Shown one piece after another: positions 55,230-63,051 of a stretch of 64,000 nucleotides of DNA. The translations under genes were made by a program, and so were the position numbers. Each line of letters begins with the position of its first letter. Position 1 is the stretch's first letter. Source of the stretch: Parvicella tangerina (GTDB taxonomy: Bacteria; Bacteroidota; Bacteroidia; Flavobacteriales_D; Parvicellaceae); contig NZ_OU015584.1 in assembly GCF_907165195.1 (NCBI RefSeq), positions 2,614,978 to 2,678,977 of the forward strand, read 5' to 3'. Below the pieces are notes generated by a model. It worked only from the letters and a program-made list of their open reading frames with translations. It was not told the DNA's origin and did not search any database.

Positions 55230-55793
55230 ATGAATGTAATATTCTACTTCATTACTACTTCGGTCGTACTCTTTTCGTGTACGCTTAATAAGGTGAACGA
55301 GACTACACCCTCTGAAAAGACTGTTGATCCACCTTCGGAACCTGTTGAAATCTTCAATAAAGACTACAACGTACAAATCAAGATAACGGAATACATACCT
55401 TATTGTGGAGGTGCCGCTCCTGGACCAGATCAATTAAACAATTCTGTATCCTACACGGGTAAACTTATTGTAACAAACCTATCTGACGATACGCAAACAG
55501 AGCTTTTGCCAAATGCTGGTGTATATCAAATCCAATTGAGACCGGGAGCATATACTATCAAAGAAGCTTATAAAAACCTACCTTTTACAGAGTTTATGGC
55601 TCAAAATCAGCGGAGTGGGATGTATTATATGGATGGTACGGAGGAGTGTTACAAGAAATGGTGGCAGTCCAATTTATTTGAATTTGAGGTAACTGACATT
55701 GATACGCTTATCAACTTAGAAACAAGTATTGGATCTAGTTGCTTCACAGGAACCAACCCTTGTCTTCAGTACACTGGTCCTTATCCTCCTTGA
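55230..55793 (+). CDS. Hypothetical lipoprotein
   Basis: The start at 55230 gives a lipoprotein signal (MNVIFYFITTSVVLFSCTLN) with lipobox LFSC. The mature region includes a carboxypeptidase-regulatory-like stretch (YTGKLIVTNLSDDTQTELLP then LRPGAYTIKEAYKNLP). I recognise no specific family. An upstream start (55197) would add only 11 residues. It diverges from the channel gene and its stop abuts the FKBP gene. Confidence 0.6.
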   Translation: MNVIFYFITTSVVLFSCTLNKVNETTPSEKTVDPPSEPVEIFNKDYNVQIKITEYIPYCGGAAPGPDQLNNSVSYTGKLIVTNLSDDTQTELLPNAGVYQIQLRPGAYTIKEAYKNLPFTEFMAQNQRSGMYYMDGTEECYKKWWQSNLFEFEVTDIDTLINLETSIGSSCFTGTNPCLQYTGPYPP

Positions 55794-56252
55794 TTATAAA
55801 ACGTCTAGCAGTTCAATATCAAAAATCAGTACACTACCTCCGGGAATATCACCATAATCATCTAATCCATAACCAAGGTGTGATGGTATAAACAATCTTC
55901 CCGTACTTCCCTCTGGAAATAGCTGAAGCCCCTCTGTCCATCCTGGGATTACACTACGCAAACTAAAATTTGACCCAGAACCTGGACTTTGATCAAAAAC
56001 ATCACCATCAATAAAATACCCCTTATAGTAAGCTGTTACGCTTCCATCTGCAGTTGGATAAGCTCCAGTTCCGATACTATCAATAATATAGTAGAGTCCT
56101 GAGCCAGTCGCAGTAGCATCGATATTATTCTCTCTTAGATAATCTGTAATTACCACTTCATCAACTTCAGCTTGCTTACGCACCTTTCGCTTGCGACAAG
56201 ACCCCAAAAAAACAACTGCAACAAGCATTATCAATACGATTCTTGAACTCAT
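55794..56252 (-). CDS. FKBP-type peptidyl-prolyl isomerase lipoprotein
   Basis: The 152-residue protein has a lipoprotein signal (VAVVFLGSCRKRK) and an FKBP domain: GSVTAYYKGYFIDGDVFDQS, VIPGWTEGLQLFPEGSTGRL, FIPSHLGYGLDDYGDIPGGS, and VLIFDIELLDV. Active-site Tyr/Asp/Phe/Trp positions are preserved. It folds envelope proteins by isomerising proline bonds in the periplasm or at the outer membrane. Two bases separate it from the next gene on the same strand, suggesting an operon. Confidence 0.92.
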   Translation of the reverse strand: MSSRIVLIMLVAVVFLGSCRKRKVRKQAEVDEVVITDYLRENNIDATATGSGLYYIIDSIGTGAYPTADGSVTAYYKGYFIDGDVFDQSPGSGSNFSLRSVIPGWTEGLQLFPEGSTGRLFIPSHLGYGLDDYGDIPGGSVLIFDIELLDVL

Positions 56253-56254
56253 TT

Positions 56255-56710
56255 CTAAATCTTTTTAATCAGATCAACAAATTTAGCAACTTCCTTGAAA
56301 AATGAGTCTTCTCGGTAATAGGTTATGATCAACCTTCCTCCATTTTCAATAGACCTTAATTCCTGGCTATTGAACCAGCTAAGTTTTTTAGGTATCTCAT
56401 TCAAGTAATTATCGTTATTCGTCATTCCAAAATGTTCCCAAATGTACTCTTTGTGTGTAATCAAGTTAACTATTGTAAAATCTGGAAAGACCAATCTATC
56501 TGTTCCTTGAAATGCCTTTTCATACTCAACGTGAAGACCTTCTTGTTCCAATAGGTATTCATAGATCTGCAACTCTTGTTTTGAAACCAGCGCTTCTCCA
56601 TTACTGGCAATCCATTTTTTAGCATGCTTATGTTTTAAATTTGTGCTTAAAGTGTAAGCCGCTTTGATGTGTATTTCTTCAGAGGGTTTGAACATTTTTG
56701 AAGATTCCAA
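56255..56710 (-). CDS. Small PD-(D/E)XK-like nuclease-fold protein
   Basis: The 151-residue protein has the pattern RLVFPDFTIVNLITHKEYIW-EHFGM (D77 and E92), a PDF-then-xEH motif like that at the end of helicase-linked and very-short-patch-like nucleases. The usual Lys after the Glu is His93, so catalysis is uncertain. An earlier Glu (E51) is a possible first acid. No DNA-binding partner is adjacent. Initiation may be at 56695 (MFKPSEEIHIKA), which would drop five residues. The role is unknown. Confidence 0.65.
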   Translation of the reverse strand: MESSKMFKPSEEIHIKAAYTLSTNLKHKHAKKWIASNGEALVSKQELQIYEYLLEQEGLHVEYEKAFQGTDRLVFPDFTIVNLITHKEYIWEHFGMTNNDNYLNEIPKKLSWFNSQELRSIENGGRLIITYYREDSFFKEVAKFVDLIKKI

Positions 56711-56793
56711 AATTGTAATGATGCATAGATAATAAATTCCTTTGGATTCATTAGCTTTGACATTTTGATATCAAAAAAAGAAGAAATCAATAC

Positions 56794-58023
56794 ATGGCAA
56801 AAATAAAAGCATTCAAAGCCGTAAGGCCTCCGCGAGACAAGGTATATTTAGTTGCCTCACGCCCCTTCTACACCTATAAAAAGAAAATTCTTGAGGCGAA
56901 GTTAAAATCGAATAAATTTACTTTTCTCCATGTCATTAACCCTGAATTTCAAAAAGATGATCGAACGGAACCAAACTCAGTGGAACGTTTTGAAAAAGTA
57001 AGGAGTAAATACGATGAGTTTCTTGACCTCGGCTACTTTTTTAAAGATGAAAAGGATTCCTTTTACGTTTACAGGCAGCAATATCAAGGGTTTGATTGTT
57101 TAGGTATCATTGCTGGAGTTGCAGTGGAGGAATATTTGAACGGTAAAATAAGAATCCATGAGCACACCCTGACAAAACGAGAAGAAACGTTTAAAAGGTA
57201 TCTAGATGTTTGTAATTTCAATGCAGAACCAGTGCTACTAACGTACGAAGATAATCCGAAGATTAACTCGCTTATTGAGTCCTACCTGACCCAAAGAGCC
57301 GAATATGAGTTCACTACGACTGATGATAAGACCCATCATCTTTGGACCATTTCTGATGACAATGCAAAAGAGCAACTCATCAAATATTTTGAAGAGGTTG
57401 AGGCCTTATATATCGCTGATGGACATCACAGGAGTGCTTCTTCAGTTCTTTATGCAAAGTCCAACCAAAATGAAGATAATGAACTGAAACAACACTTTCT
57501 GGGCATGATGGTTCCGCATAGCAAACTTAAGATCTACGATTATAATCGAGTCGTAACCAGTTTAAATGGAATGTCGGAAGAGGAGTTTCTACTAAAAGTT
57601 GGTGCTTTTTGTGATGTCACACCTATTCCTGACCTCCAAAAACCTTCAAAGAGTCATCAATTCAGCATGCTCTTAGGAACTGAAGCCTATCAAGTCACTC
57701 CAAAAGCGGAGTTCATTGATTTGGGGCACCCTGTTAAAAGTCTTGATGCTCAAATTCTTAATGATCTGATTCTGGATCAAATATTAGGCATTAAAGACGC
57801 AAAAACTGACAATCGATTGCTATTTGTAGATGGTACAAAAGGAATGAAAGGCATAAAACGCTTAATGATGAAAGCCCAAGGCAAAGTAGCCTTTGCTCTT
57901 TTCCCAGTTTCATTTGAAGAACTGAAAAAAGTAGCTGATACTGGCAACGTCATGCCCCCGAAGAGCACCTGGATCGAGCCAAAACTAAGAAGTGGGTTAA
58001 CCATTTATGAATATGACCGTTGA
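56794..58023 (+). CDS. DUF1015 family protein
   Basis: This 409-residue protein matches DUF1015: IKAFKAVRPPRDKVYLVASR, VNPEFQKDDRTEPN-like, YRQQYQGFDCLGIIAGVAVE, and the hallmark YIADGHHRSASSVLYAKS with DGHHR. The C-terminus, FALFPVSFEELKKVADTGNV then MPPKSTWIEPKLRSGLTIY, is also typical. Members often lie beside serine biosynthesis genes and resemble free serine kinases, but here serA/serC are not seen. The next gene overlaps by four bases, so they are co-translated. Confidence 0.93.
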   Translation: MAKIKAFKAVRPPRDKVYLVASRPFYTYKKKILEAKLKSNKFTFLHVINPEFQKDDRTEPNSVERFEKVRSKYDEFLDLGYFFKDEKDSFYVYRQQYQGFDCLGIIAGVAVEEYLNGKIRIHEHTLTKREETFKRYLDVCNFNAEPVLLTYEDNPKINSLIESYLTQRAEYEFTTTDDKTHHLWTISDDNAKEQLIKYFEEVEALYIADGHHRSASSVLYAKSNQNEDNELKQHFLGMMVPHSKLKIYDYNRVVTSLNGMSEEEFLLKVGAFCDVTPIPDLQKPSKSHQFSMLLGTEAYQVTPKAEFIDLGHPVKSLDAQILNDLILDQILGIKDAKTDNRLLFVDGTKGMKGIKRLMMKAQGKVAFALFPVSFEELKKVADTGNVMPPKSTWIEPKLRSGLTIYEYDR

Positions 58024-58664
58024 AGATTATCTCTACAAATATTGGACAACGTAAATCAGTAGTTTGGAAAGGTGAAATGTTGGAAACTGGCTTTTTCAAA
58101 TACCCTGTTCATCATGCCATTGAACTAGGAGAAACCGATGTATTAAAAGATAACGTTGTTGACAGAAAGCATCATGGCGGTATTGACAAAGCTTGCTACA
58201 TTTATAGTGCAGATCACTACTCTTTTTGGAAGAAGTTGTTCCCAGAAGTTGACCTAACCTACGGTGCATTTGGTGAAAACTTAACACTCCAAGGACTTAA
58301 CGAAAAAGACATAAGAATTGGGGATCGCTTTGAAATAGGTAAAAAGGGAGATGTAATTGTTGAAGTTGCTCAACCGCGACAACCCTGCATGAAATTGGGC
58401 ATTCGATTTAATACTCAAAAAGTGATTAAAGCTTTTGTCAATCAGCCTTACCCAGGTATTTATTTACGTATATTGAAAACCGGAGAAGTTAATACGGGGG
58501 ATACTTTTCAGCTCATTCACGGCAATGAGAAAAATCTTAGCATTGCAGAAGTTCATGGTTTGTTAAGTAAGCAAAAGGATCTAAGATTAGCTAAAAAAGC
58601 CATCCAAATGGATGATCTTGCAGAAAGCTACAAAAAAGAAATTAAAAGATTATATCAATTATAA
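58020..58664 (+). CDS. MOSC domain protein (YiiM-like)
   Basis: A TTG start (58020) overlaps the DUF1015 stop as TTGA; the only nearby ATG (58013) is out of frame. The protein has the MOSC sulfur-carrier fold: VVDRKHHGGIDKACYIYSAD, YGAFGENLTLQGLNEKDIRI and VEVAQPRQPCMKLGIRF with the conserved Cys. The C-terminal helical extension matches YiiM/3-alpha domain proteins. Members detoxify N-hydroxylated compounds or carry molybdenum cofactor sulfur. The length of 214 residues is typical. Confidence 0.92.
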   Translation: MKIISTNIGQRKSVVWKGEMLETGFFKYPVHHAIELGETDVLKDNVVDRKHHGGIDKACYIYSADHYSFWKKLFPEVDLTYGAFGENLTLQGLNEKDIRIGDRFEIGKKGDVIVEVAQPRQPCMKLGIRFNTQKVIKAFVNQPYPGIYLRILKTGEVNTGDTFQLIHGNEKNLSIAEVHGLLSKQKDLRLAKKAIQMDDLAESYKKEIKRLYQL

Positions 58665-58913
58665 ATGCAGTCTAGCGCCAGACATTTATTGCTTATCCTA
58701 GGTTCCGTAATGACAATTTTCGGAGTGCTCCTATTCTTTTTTATACAAGATCAACAAAGGTTCAGGATTATTGGAGGATTAATGTTTATTGCTGGTGCTA
58801 TTATGATCTCCAGAGGGATAAAGAATCCGCAACAAAATAAGAATCGGAAACCAGATATTCGCAAAAGATACAAAGCAGAAAAAAAGAAGGAGTCGTCAAA
58901 TGAAGTACATTAA
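58665..58913 (+). CDS. Small two-helix membrane protein
   Basis: This 82-residue product has two hydrophobic helices (LLLILGSVMTIFGVLLFFFI and IIGGLMFIAGAIMISRGI) and a highly basic cytosolic tail (RKPDIRKRYKAEKKKESSNE). It starts immediately after the MOSC stop and overlaps the acyltransferase by 14 bases, so it is part of the same unit. No family is recognised. Confidence 0.65.
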   Translation: MQSSARHLLLILGSVMTIFGVLLFFFIQDQQRFRIIGGLMFIAGAIMISRGIKNPQQNKNRKPDIRKRYKAEKKKESSNEVH

Positions 58914-59919
58914 AGGATTTGATACACTAAGGGCGATCTCAATAGCGATGGTAGTCACTGCTCACAGTCTCCCCAATTTATGGATACAAGATCACCGCAT
59001 CTGGTATTTGATTTCTGGCGATACAGGAGTACTGGTCTTCTTCGTAATCAGTGGATTCCTGATCACTACCCTATTGCTTAAAGAGAAGCGGATGAATGGA
59101 ATTATCAATTTGAAAAAATTCTTTGCTCGGAGATTCTTGCGTCTCCTGCCACCTCTTGTAATCTTTTATTTAGCAATTCTAGTTCTGATGACCACAGGCT
59201 TAATTCAAGAAACCTACATTGGCTTAGCTATTTCTGCATGCTACTTATACAACTTCGTTCCAAATAAATTCTACACTGCGGAACTTGGTCATACCTGGTC
59301 ACTAGCTCTTGAGGAACAGTTTTACTTCTCCTGGCCATTTATTATTAGTTTCATTAAGGAAAAGAGAACGTTATTGGTGTTAGGAGCTTTTGCAATATTA
59401 TTTAGTTTGCTCTTTCTTTTATTCATCTACCCGATTGAGTTCTTAGGGCATTTTAAAGCACATCGATGGTTTATTCCAGCCATATCACCAATCATGATCG
59501 GAGCGATGTTAGCCATAGCTAAAGACCAAATTTCCGAAGTGATAAGTAAGAATTGGTTGCTGGTTATTGGGCTTGTATTTTTCTACACCACACCACTATA
59601 TTTCCCCAAAGAACTCTTGATGATTTCCCCTATTTTCCAATCATTTGGAATAGCCTTTCTGCTTTTATTAATTCTGAACAATCAGGGCTCAACTGGAGTT
59701 GCGGTCCTTAACAATTCGGCAACCAGTTATATCGGCAAAATTTCTTACGGAATTTATGTTTATCAGGGTCTTTTCTTGAGAACCGGACCAGGAAGCGACC
59801 AGTGGTTCCAACAATTTCCACAAAATATTATTCTCACCTTAGTTTGTGCTATTCTTTCCTTCGAGTTTCTTGAAAAATACTTCTTGAAAAAGAAAAAAAG
59901 TTATTCTGTGGTCAATTAA
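58900..59919 (+). CDS. Acyltransferase family 3 (OafA/YrhL-like) membrane protein
   Basis: The protein (339 residues) has about ten helices and the family signatures YIKGFDTLRAISIAMVVTAH with the catalytic His, FFVISGFLITTLLL, and HTWSLALEEQFYFSWPF. Such enzymes O-acetylate LPS, peptidoglycan or exopolysaccharide. It overlaps the small membrane gene. Location near glycosylation loci fits modification of a surface glycan, although this is inference. Confidence 0.92.
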   Translation: MKYIKGFDTLRAISIAMVVTAHSLPNLWIQDHRIWYLISGDTGVLVFFVISGFLITTLLLKEKRMNGIINLKKFFARRFLRLLPPLVIFYLAILVLMTTGLIQETYIGLAISACYLYNFVPNKFYTAELGHTWSLALEEQFYFSWPFIISFIKEKRTLLVLGAFAILFSLLFLLFIYPIEFLGHFKAHRWFIPAISPIMIGAMLAIAKDQISEVISKNWLLVIGLVFFYTTPLYFPKELLMISPIFQSFGIAFLLLLILNNQGSTGVAVLNNSATSYIGKISYGIYVYQGLFLRTGPGSDQWFQQFPQNIILTLVCAILSFEFLEKYFLKKKKSYSVVN

Positions 59920-59962
59920 TTATGGAATTATTATCGTGACTGCATCTCTTCAATAAAAAAAC

Positions 59963-60643
59963 ATGAGTTTTAGCATTGTTCCTTGTCTCAAGAAGTTCAA
60001 CCTAGATTCTGAAAACACTTGTAATCTCTGTCGAAAAAGAATTATCCATGAAGCGGAATTGGATACCTCTTCCATAAATCCCGAAGAAGAAATTTGCGTC
60101 ATTACTACCCTAGAAAATGTAAGTTCAAAATACCTTCTTCACCCCATGAGAGTTTTTGGGTTATCCGTTTTTATTGTATTTGGCAGTTCTCTGTTTACCA
60201 TCGAAGCTCAAGGCCAAGAGAATCTGATGAATCTTCAGAATAATCAACGATTTGTGCAAGCTGAAATTCGAGGTACGGTTTATGACAAAGAGACCAGTGA
60301 ACCCCTACCCTTCGTCAAAATAAAAGTGAAGGACCATGAGTTCGGATGCATGAGTGATCTTGATGGTCACTTCAAGTTGAAGTTAGATGTTGAGCATACT
60401 TCTGGTCCTTTGACCATTCAGTTTTTATGTGTTGGATTTAAAGATTTTGAACTCACGACCGAAAACAAGCTAAAGGCCGATGAAGTTCTTTATCTGGGTG
60501 ATATTTTCCTCGAGGCAGACTATCATTCAATTTCAGTTGGTATTCTAATTGAAACCGACCCCCAAATCAACTTTGACCCTGATGCCCACAGAAGCACAAC
60601 GATAAAAAGTGAAGAAATAAAACGAAGTCCTTATCGAGACTAG
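59963..60643 (+). CDS. Membrane protein with Cys-rich N-terminus and carboxypeptidase-regulatory-like domain
   Basis: The N-terminus (CLKKFNLDSENTCNLCRKRI then EEEICVIT) is a short cysteine module seen in Bacteroidota before a membrane helix (about residues 62-80, VFGLSVFIVFGSSLFTIEAQ). Residues about 95-190 are a CarboxypepD-reg-like beta-sandwich: VQAEIRGTVYDKETSEPLPF, then VKIKVKDHEFGCMSDLDGHF. It is likely a cytoplasmic-to-periplasmic sensor or scaffold, not an enzyme. It overlaps the stop of mlaF by four bases. Confidence 0.7.
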   Translation: MSFSIVPCLKKFNLDSENTCNLCRKRIIHEAELDTSSINPEEEICVITTLENVSSKYLLHPMRVFGLSVFIVFGSSLFTIEAQGQENLMNLQNNQRFVQAEIRGTVYDKETSEPLPFVKIKVKDHEFGCMSDLDGHFKLKLDVEHTSGPLTIQFLCVGFKDFELTTENKLKADEVLYLGDIFLEADYHSISVGILIETDPQINFDPDAHRSTTIKSEEIKRSPYRD

Positions 60644-61395
60644 ATAATCTTCTCTCTATACATCTTCATGAACTTGGAAGAATACACAAAATCCACTACC
60701 TCCTGATTTTGAGTCGTTAGTATGGACTCCTTATTTCCTGTCCAGTGATTGTGTCCTTTGTAGATAAACATGATATTATCACCTATTTCAAGCACAGAGT
60801 TCATATCATGCGTAATCACTACGGTTGTCATGTCATACTCTTGGGTAAGATCTTTGATTAGCTCATCAATAAGAATAGATGTTTTAGGGTCTAATCCCGA
60901 GTTTGGTTCATCGCAAAATAAGTACCTTGGTTTCATGGCTATAGCTCTGGCTATTGCCACCCTTTTCTGCATTCCTCCACTAATTTCAGAAGGATAAAGG
61001 TCATTCTTGCCGATAATATCAACCCGATCCAAACAGAACTTTGCCCGTTCTTTCATCTCAGCTTTATTCATTTTGGTAAACATCGTTAATGGATACATCA
61101 CATTCTCCATTACCGTCAAGCTGTCAAAAAGCGCTGAGCCTTGAAAAAGCATTCCAATTTCCTTTCTAACGGACTTTTTATCGCGATTATTCATTTTCAC
61201 CATATCCCTTCCGTTAAAGAGAATTTCGCCTTGCTCTGGCTTATGCAACCCCACTATACACTTCGTTAGGACAGACTTTCCACTACCACTTTGTCCGATG
61301 ATTAGATTAGTTTTCCCTTTTTCAAAACAAAAAGATATATCGTGCAGAATTTGAGTATCTCCAAATGTTTTTGATATGTTCTTAACCTCTATCAC
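60640..61395 (-). CDS. mlaF: MlaF-like ABC transporter ATPase
   Basis: The ATPase has Walker A GQSGSGKSVLTK, signature EISGGMQKRVAIARA, Walker B RYLFCDEPNSGLD and the H-loop VVITHDMNS. The ISGGMQKR signature is specific for MlaF/TTG2A lipid transporters. With MlaE it moves phospholipids between the membranes to keep outer-membrane asymmetry. The gene follows mlaE after three bases, so the two are coupled. The substrate-binding MCE protein is not in this window. Confidence 0.94.
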   Translation of the reverse strand: MIEVKNISKTFGDTQILHDISFCFEKGKTNLIIGQSGSGKSVLTKCIVGLHKPEQGEILFNGRDMVKMNNRDKKSVRKEIGMLFQGSALFDSLTVMENVMYPLTMFTKMNKAEMKERAKFCLDRVDIIGKNDLYPSEISGGMQKRVAIARAIAMKPRYLFCDEPNSGLDPKTSILIDELIKDLTQEYDMTTVVITHDMNSVLEIGDNIMFIYKGHNHWTGNKESILTTQNQEVVDFVYSSKFMKMYREKII

Positions 61396-61398
61396 TTC

Positions 61399-62148
61399 TT
61401 AATCGATCAGTACTAATTGGGTTATGATATAATTGAAAACAAGAATAAGCACACTTGAGTAGACCACTGCTCTGGTGCTCGCCTTTCCAACCTCTAAAGC
61501 TCCTCCTTTCACAAAATACCCTTGATATGCACTAATGGAAGTCATGATAAATGCGAAAACAGCCGTTTTACCCAGTGCATAGCTTAAATACAACAAGTCA
61601 TTTTCATGAAAGAGCTGAATACCATATTCATAAGTATCAACGGTCACTAACCCTGTGGAAATACAAGCTAAATAGCCTCCAGCAAAAGCAGCAGCCATAC
61701 TACAAACAATGACAATCGGAAAGATTAATACTGCTCCAATAATTTTAGGAGTAATCAGAAAATTCATTGAATTTACCCCCATGATTTCAAGTGCATCAAT
61801 TTGCTCCGTAACACGCATCGAACCTAATTCTGAAGCGATGTTCGAGCCTACTTTTCCCGCTAGAATCAATGCAATAATTGTGGGGCTAAATTCCAGCAAT
61901 ATGGACTGTTTTGAGGTAAATCCAACAGTATATGTTGGTATCAGCGGACTATCAATGGATGAAGCAGTTTGAATAACCAGAACCATTCCCATAAAGACAG
62001 ACATGAGCACTACTATGCCAACTGATTTTATCCCAAGTTGTACAATCTCCTCCATTAGTCTATTCCAGTAAACCTTGAATTTCTCTGGCTTGGAGAACAT
62101 TTGTCCAACCATAATCGTATAACGACCTATGTGATAAAAGATATTCAA
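61399..62148 (-). CDS. mlaE: MlaE-like ABC transporter permease
   Basis: The permease (249 residues) has about five helices and the family motif VGSNIASELGSMRVTEQIDALEIMGVN, with the IGSIIALGLP-type region and a short N-terminal interface helix. It is the membrane partner of MlaF in phospholipid trafficking. It is the first gene of the pair, and its upstream region faces a small divergent lipoprotein gene. Confidence 0.94.
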   Translation of the reverse strand: MNIFYHIGRYTIMVGQMFSKPEKFKVYWNRLMEEIVQLGIKSVGIVVLMSVFMGMVLVIQTASSIDSPLIPTYTVGFTSKQSILLEFSPTIIALILAGKVGSNIASELGSMRVTEQIDALEIMGVNSMNFLITPKIIGAVLIFPIVIVCSMAAAFAGGYLACISTGLVTVDTYEYGIQLFHENDLLYLSYALGKTAVFAFIMTSISAYQGYFVKGGALEVGKASTRAVVYSSVLILVFNYIITQLVLID

Positions 62149-62243
62149 ACCCGCAATTTTTCATAACAAATTTAAAGAAAGATACTTGGCATATTTGTCA
62201 AAAATTGCGTACTTTTAAACATTGATTTTTTAATCGGTTTCTT

Positions 62244-62411
62244 ATGAGAAAAAAACTAGTCATATTCACGTTAACCCTAGGGTGTGCTTTAATTTTAAAT
62301 AGTTGCTTTCTATTTGGAGGGGGGAAAAGCAAGTGTGGAGATTGTCCAACTTGGAGTCAAAATGATCAGGAGCTAGAACAAGAAGAGGTTGTTGAAAGAG
62401 AAAGAGTCTAA
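62244..62411 (+). CDS. Small lipoprotein (55 residues)
   Basis: The gene encodes 55 residues with a lipoprotein signal (MRKKLVIFTLTLGCALILNS then CFLF), and a mature part with a CGDC motif and an acidic tail. It has a sound ATG and a clear stop and overlaps the SprT-like gene start by about 20 bases, as expected for a coupled pair. Similar short Cys-containing lipoproteins are common in flavobacteria, but I do not recognise a family. Confidence 0.65.
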   Translation: MRKKLVIFTLTLGCALILNSCFLFGGGKSKCGDCPTWSQNDQELEQEEVVERERV

Positions 62412-63012
62412 GAATCATCTTCATCCGCTTTATGGCTACGCGCCTGACTATGCTTTGCATTATATAGACGATCTTGTCAAATTTTACAACGTTCATTTCA
62501 AGGTGGTCTCTCCGAGAAAAACGAAGTTCGGAGATTGTCGGTATCCCTTAAAGAGTCGAGGGCAGATTATTATCACGGTTAATCTTGACCTTCCTAAAAT
62601 TCAATTTCTTATTACAAGTCTACATGAGTTAGCCCATGCGAAAACTTTTAGAGAATATCATAATAAAGTAAGCGCTCACGGAAACGAATGGAAAAACAAT
62701 TTCTCTTTGATTCTGAGAGAATTATATGAAACTGCAGACATTCCTTTTGAAGAAAAGCAAGTACTGAAGTCTATTGCTTTGAAACCTACTGCGTCAAGTT
62801 ATGGGAGCGTAAGTTTGCAAAACTTAACCAAGCGTAAAGAAACTATCTTTCTAAAAGATATTGCAAACGGAAATGTGTTTACGTTCAATGATAGATCTTT
62901 TCGAAAAATAAGACTCCTGCGAACTTATGTACTTTGCTCTTGTGAATCTTCAGCAAGGAAGTATAAAATCCATAGATTGGCCGAGATAAACGCCTCATCC
63001 ATCATTGAATAG
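62389..63012 (+). CDS. SprT-like zinc metalloprotease-fold protein
   Basis: The zinc motif HELAHAKTFREYHNKVSAHG contains HExxH and a downstream His, as in the SprT family. The start is TTG at 62389 or 62392, within the end of the lipoprotein gene; no ATG is available near the N-terminus. The C-terminal half is a variable zinc-ribbon-like part with cysteines (CSCESSARKYKIHRLAEINA). Function in bacteria is unknown. It precedes the guanylyltransferase gene by 39 bases. Confidence 0.82.
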   Translation: MLKEKESKNHLHPLYGYAPDYALHYIDDLVKFYNVHFKVVSPRKTKFGDCRYPLKSRGQIIITVNLDLPKIQFLITSLHELAHAKTFREYHNKVSAHGNEWKNNFSLILRELYETADIPFEEKQVLKSIALKPTASSYGSVSLQNLTKRKETIFLKDIANGNVFTFNDRSFRKIRLLRTYVLCSCESSARKYKIHRLAEINASSIIE

Positions 63013-63051
63013 TTTGAAATTTTCTTACATTCGCAAACTATTTCATTAGAT

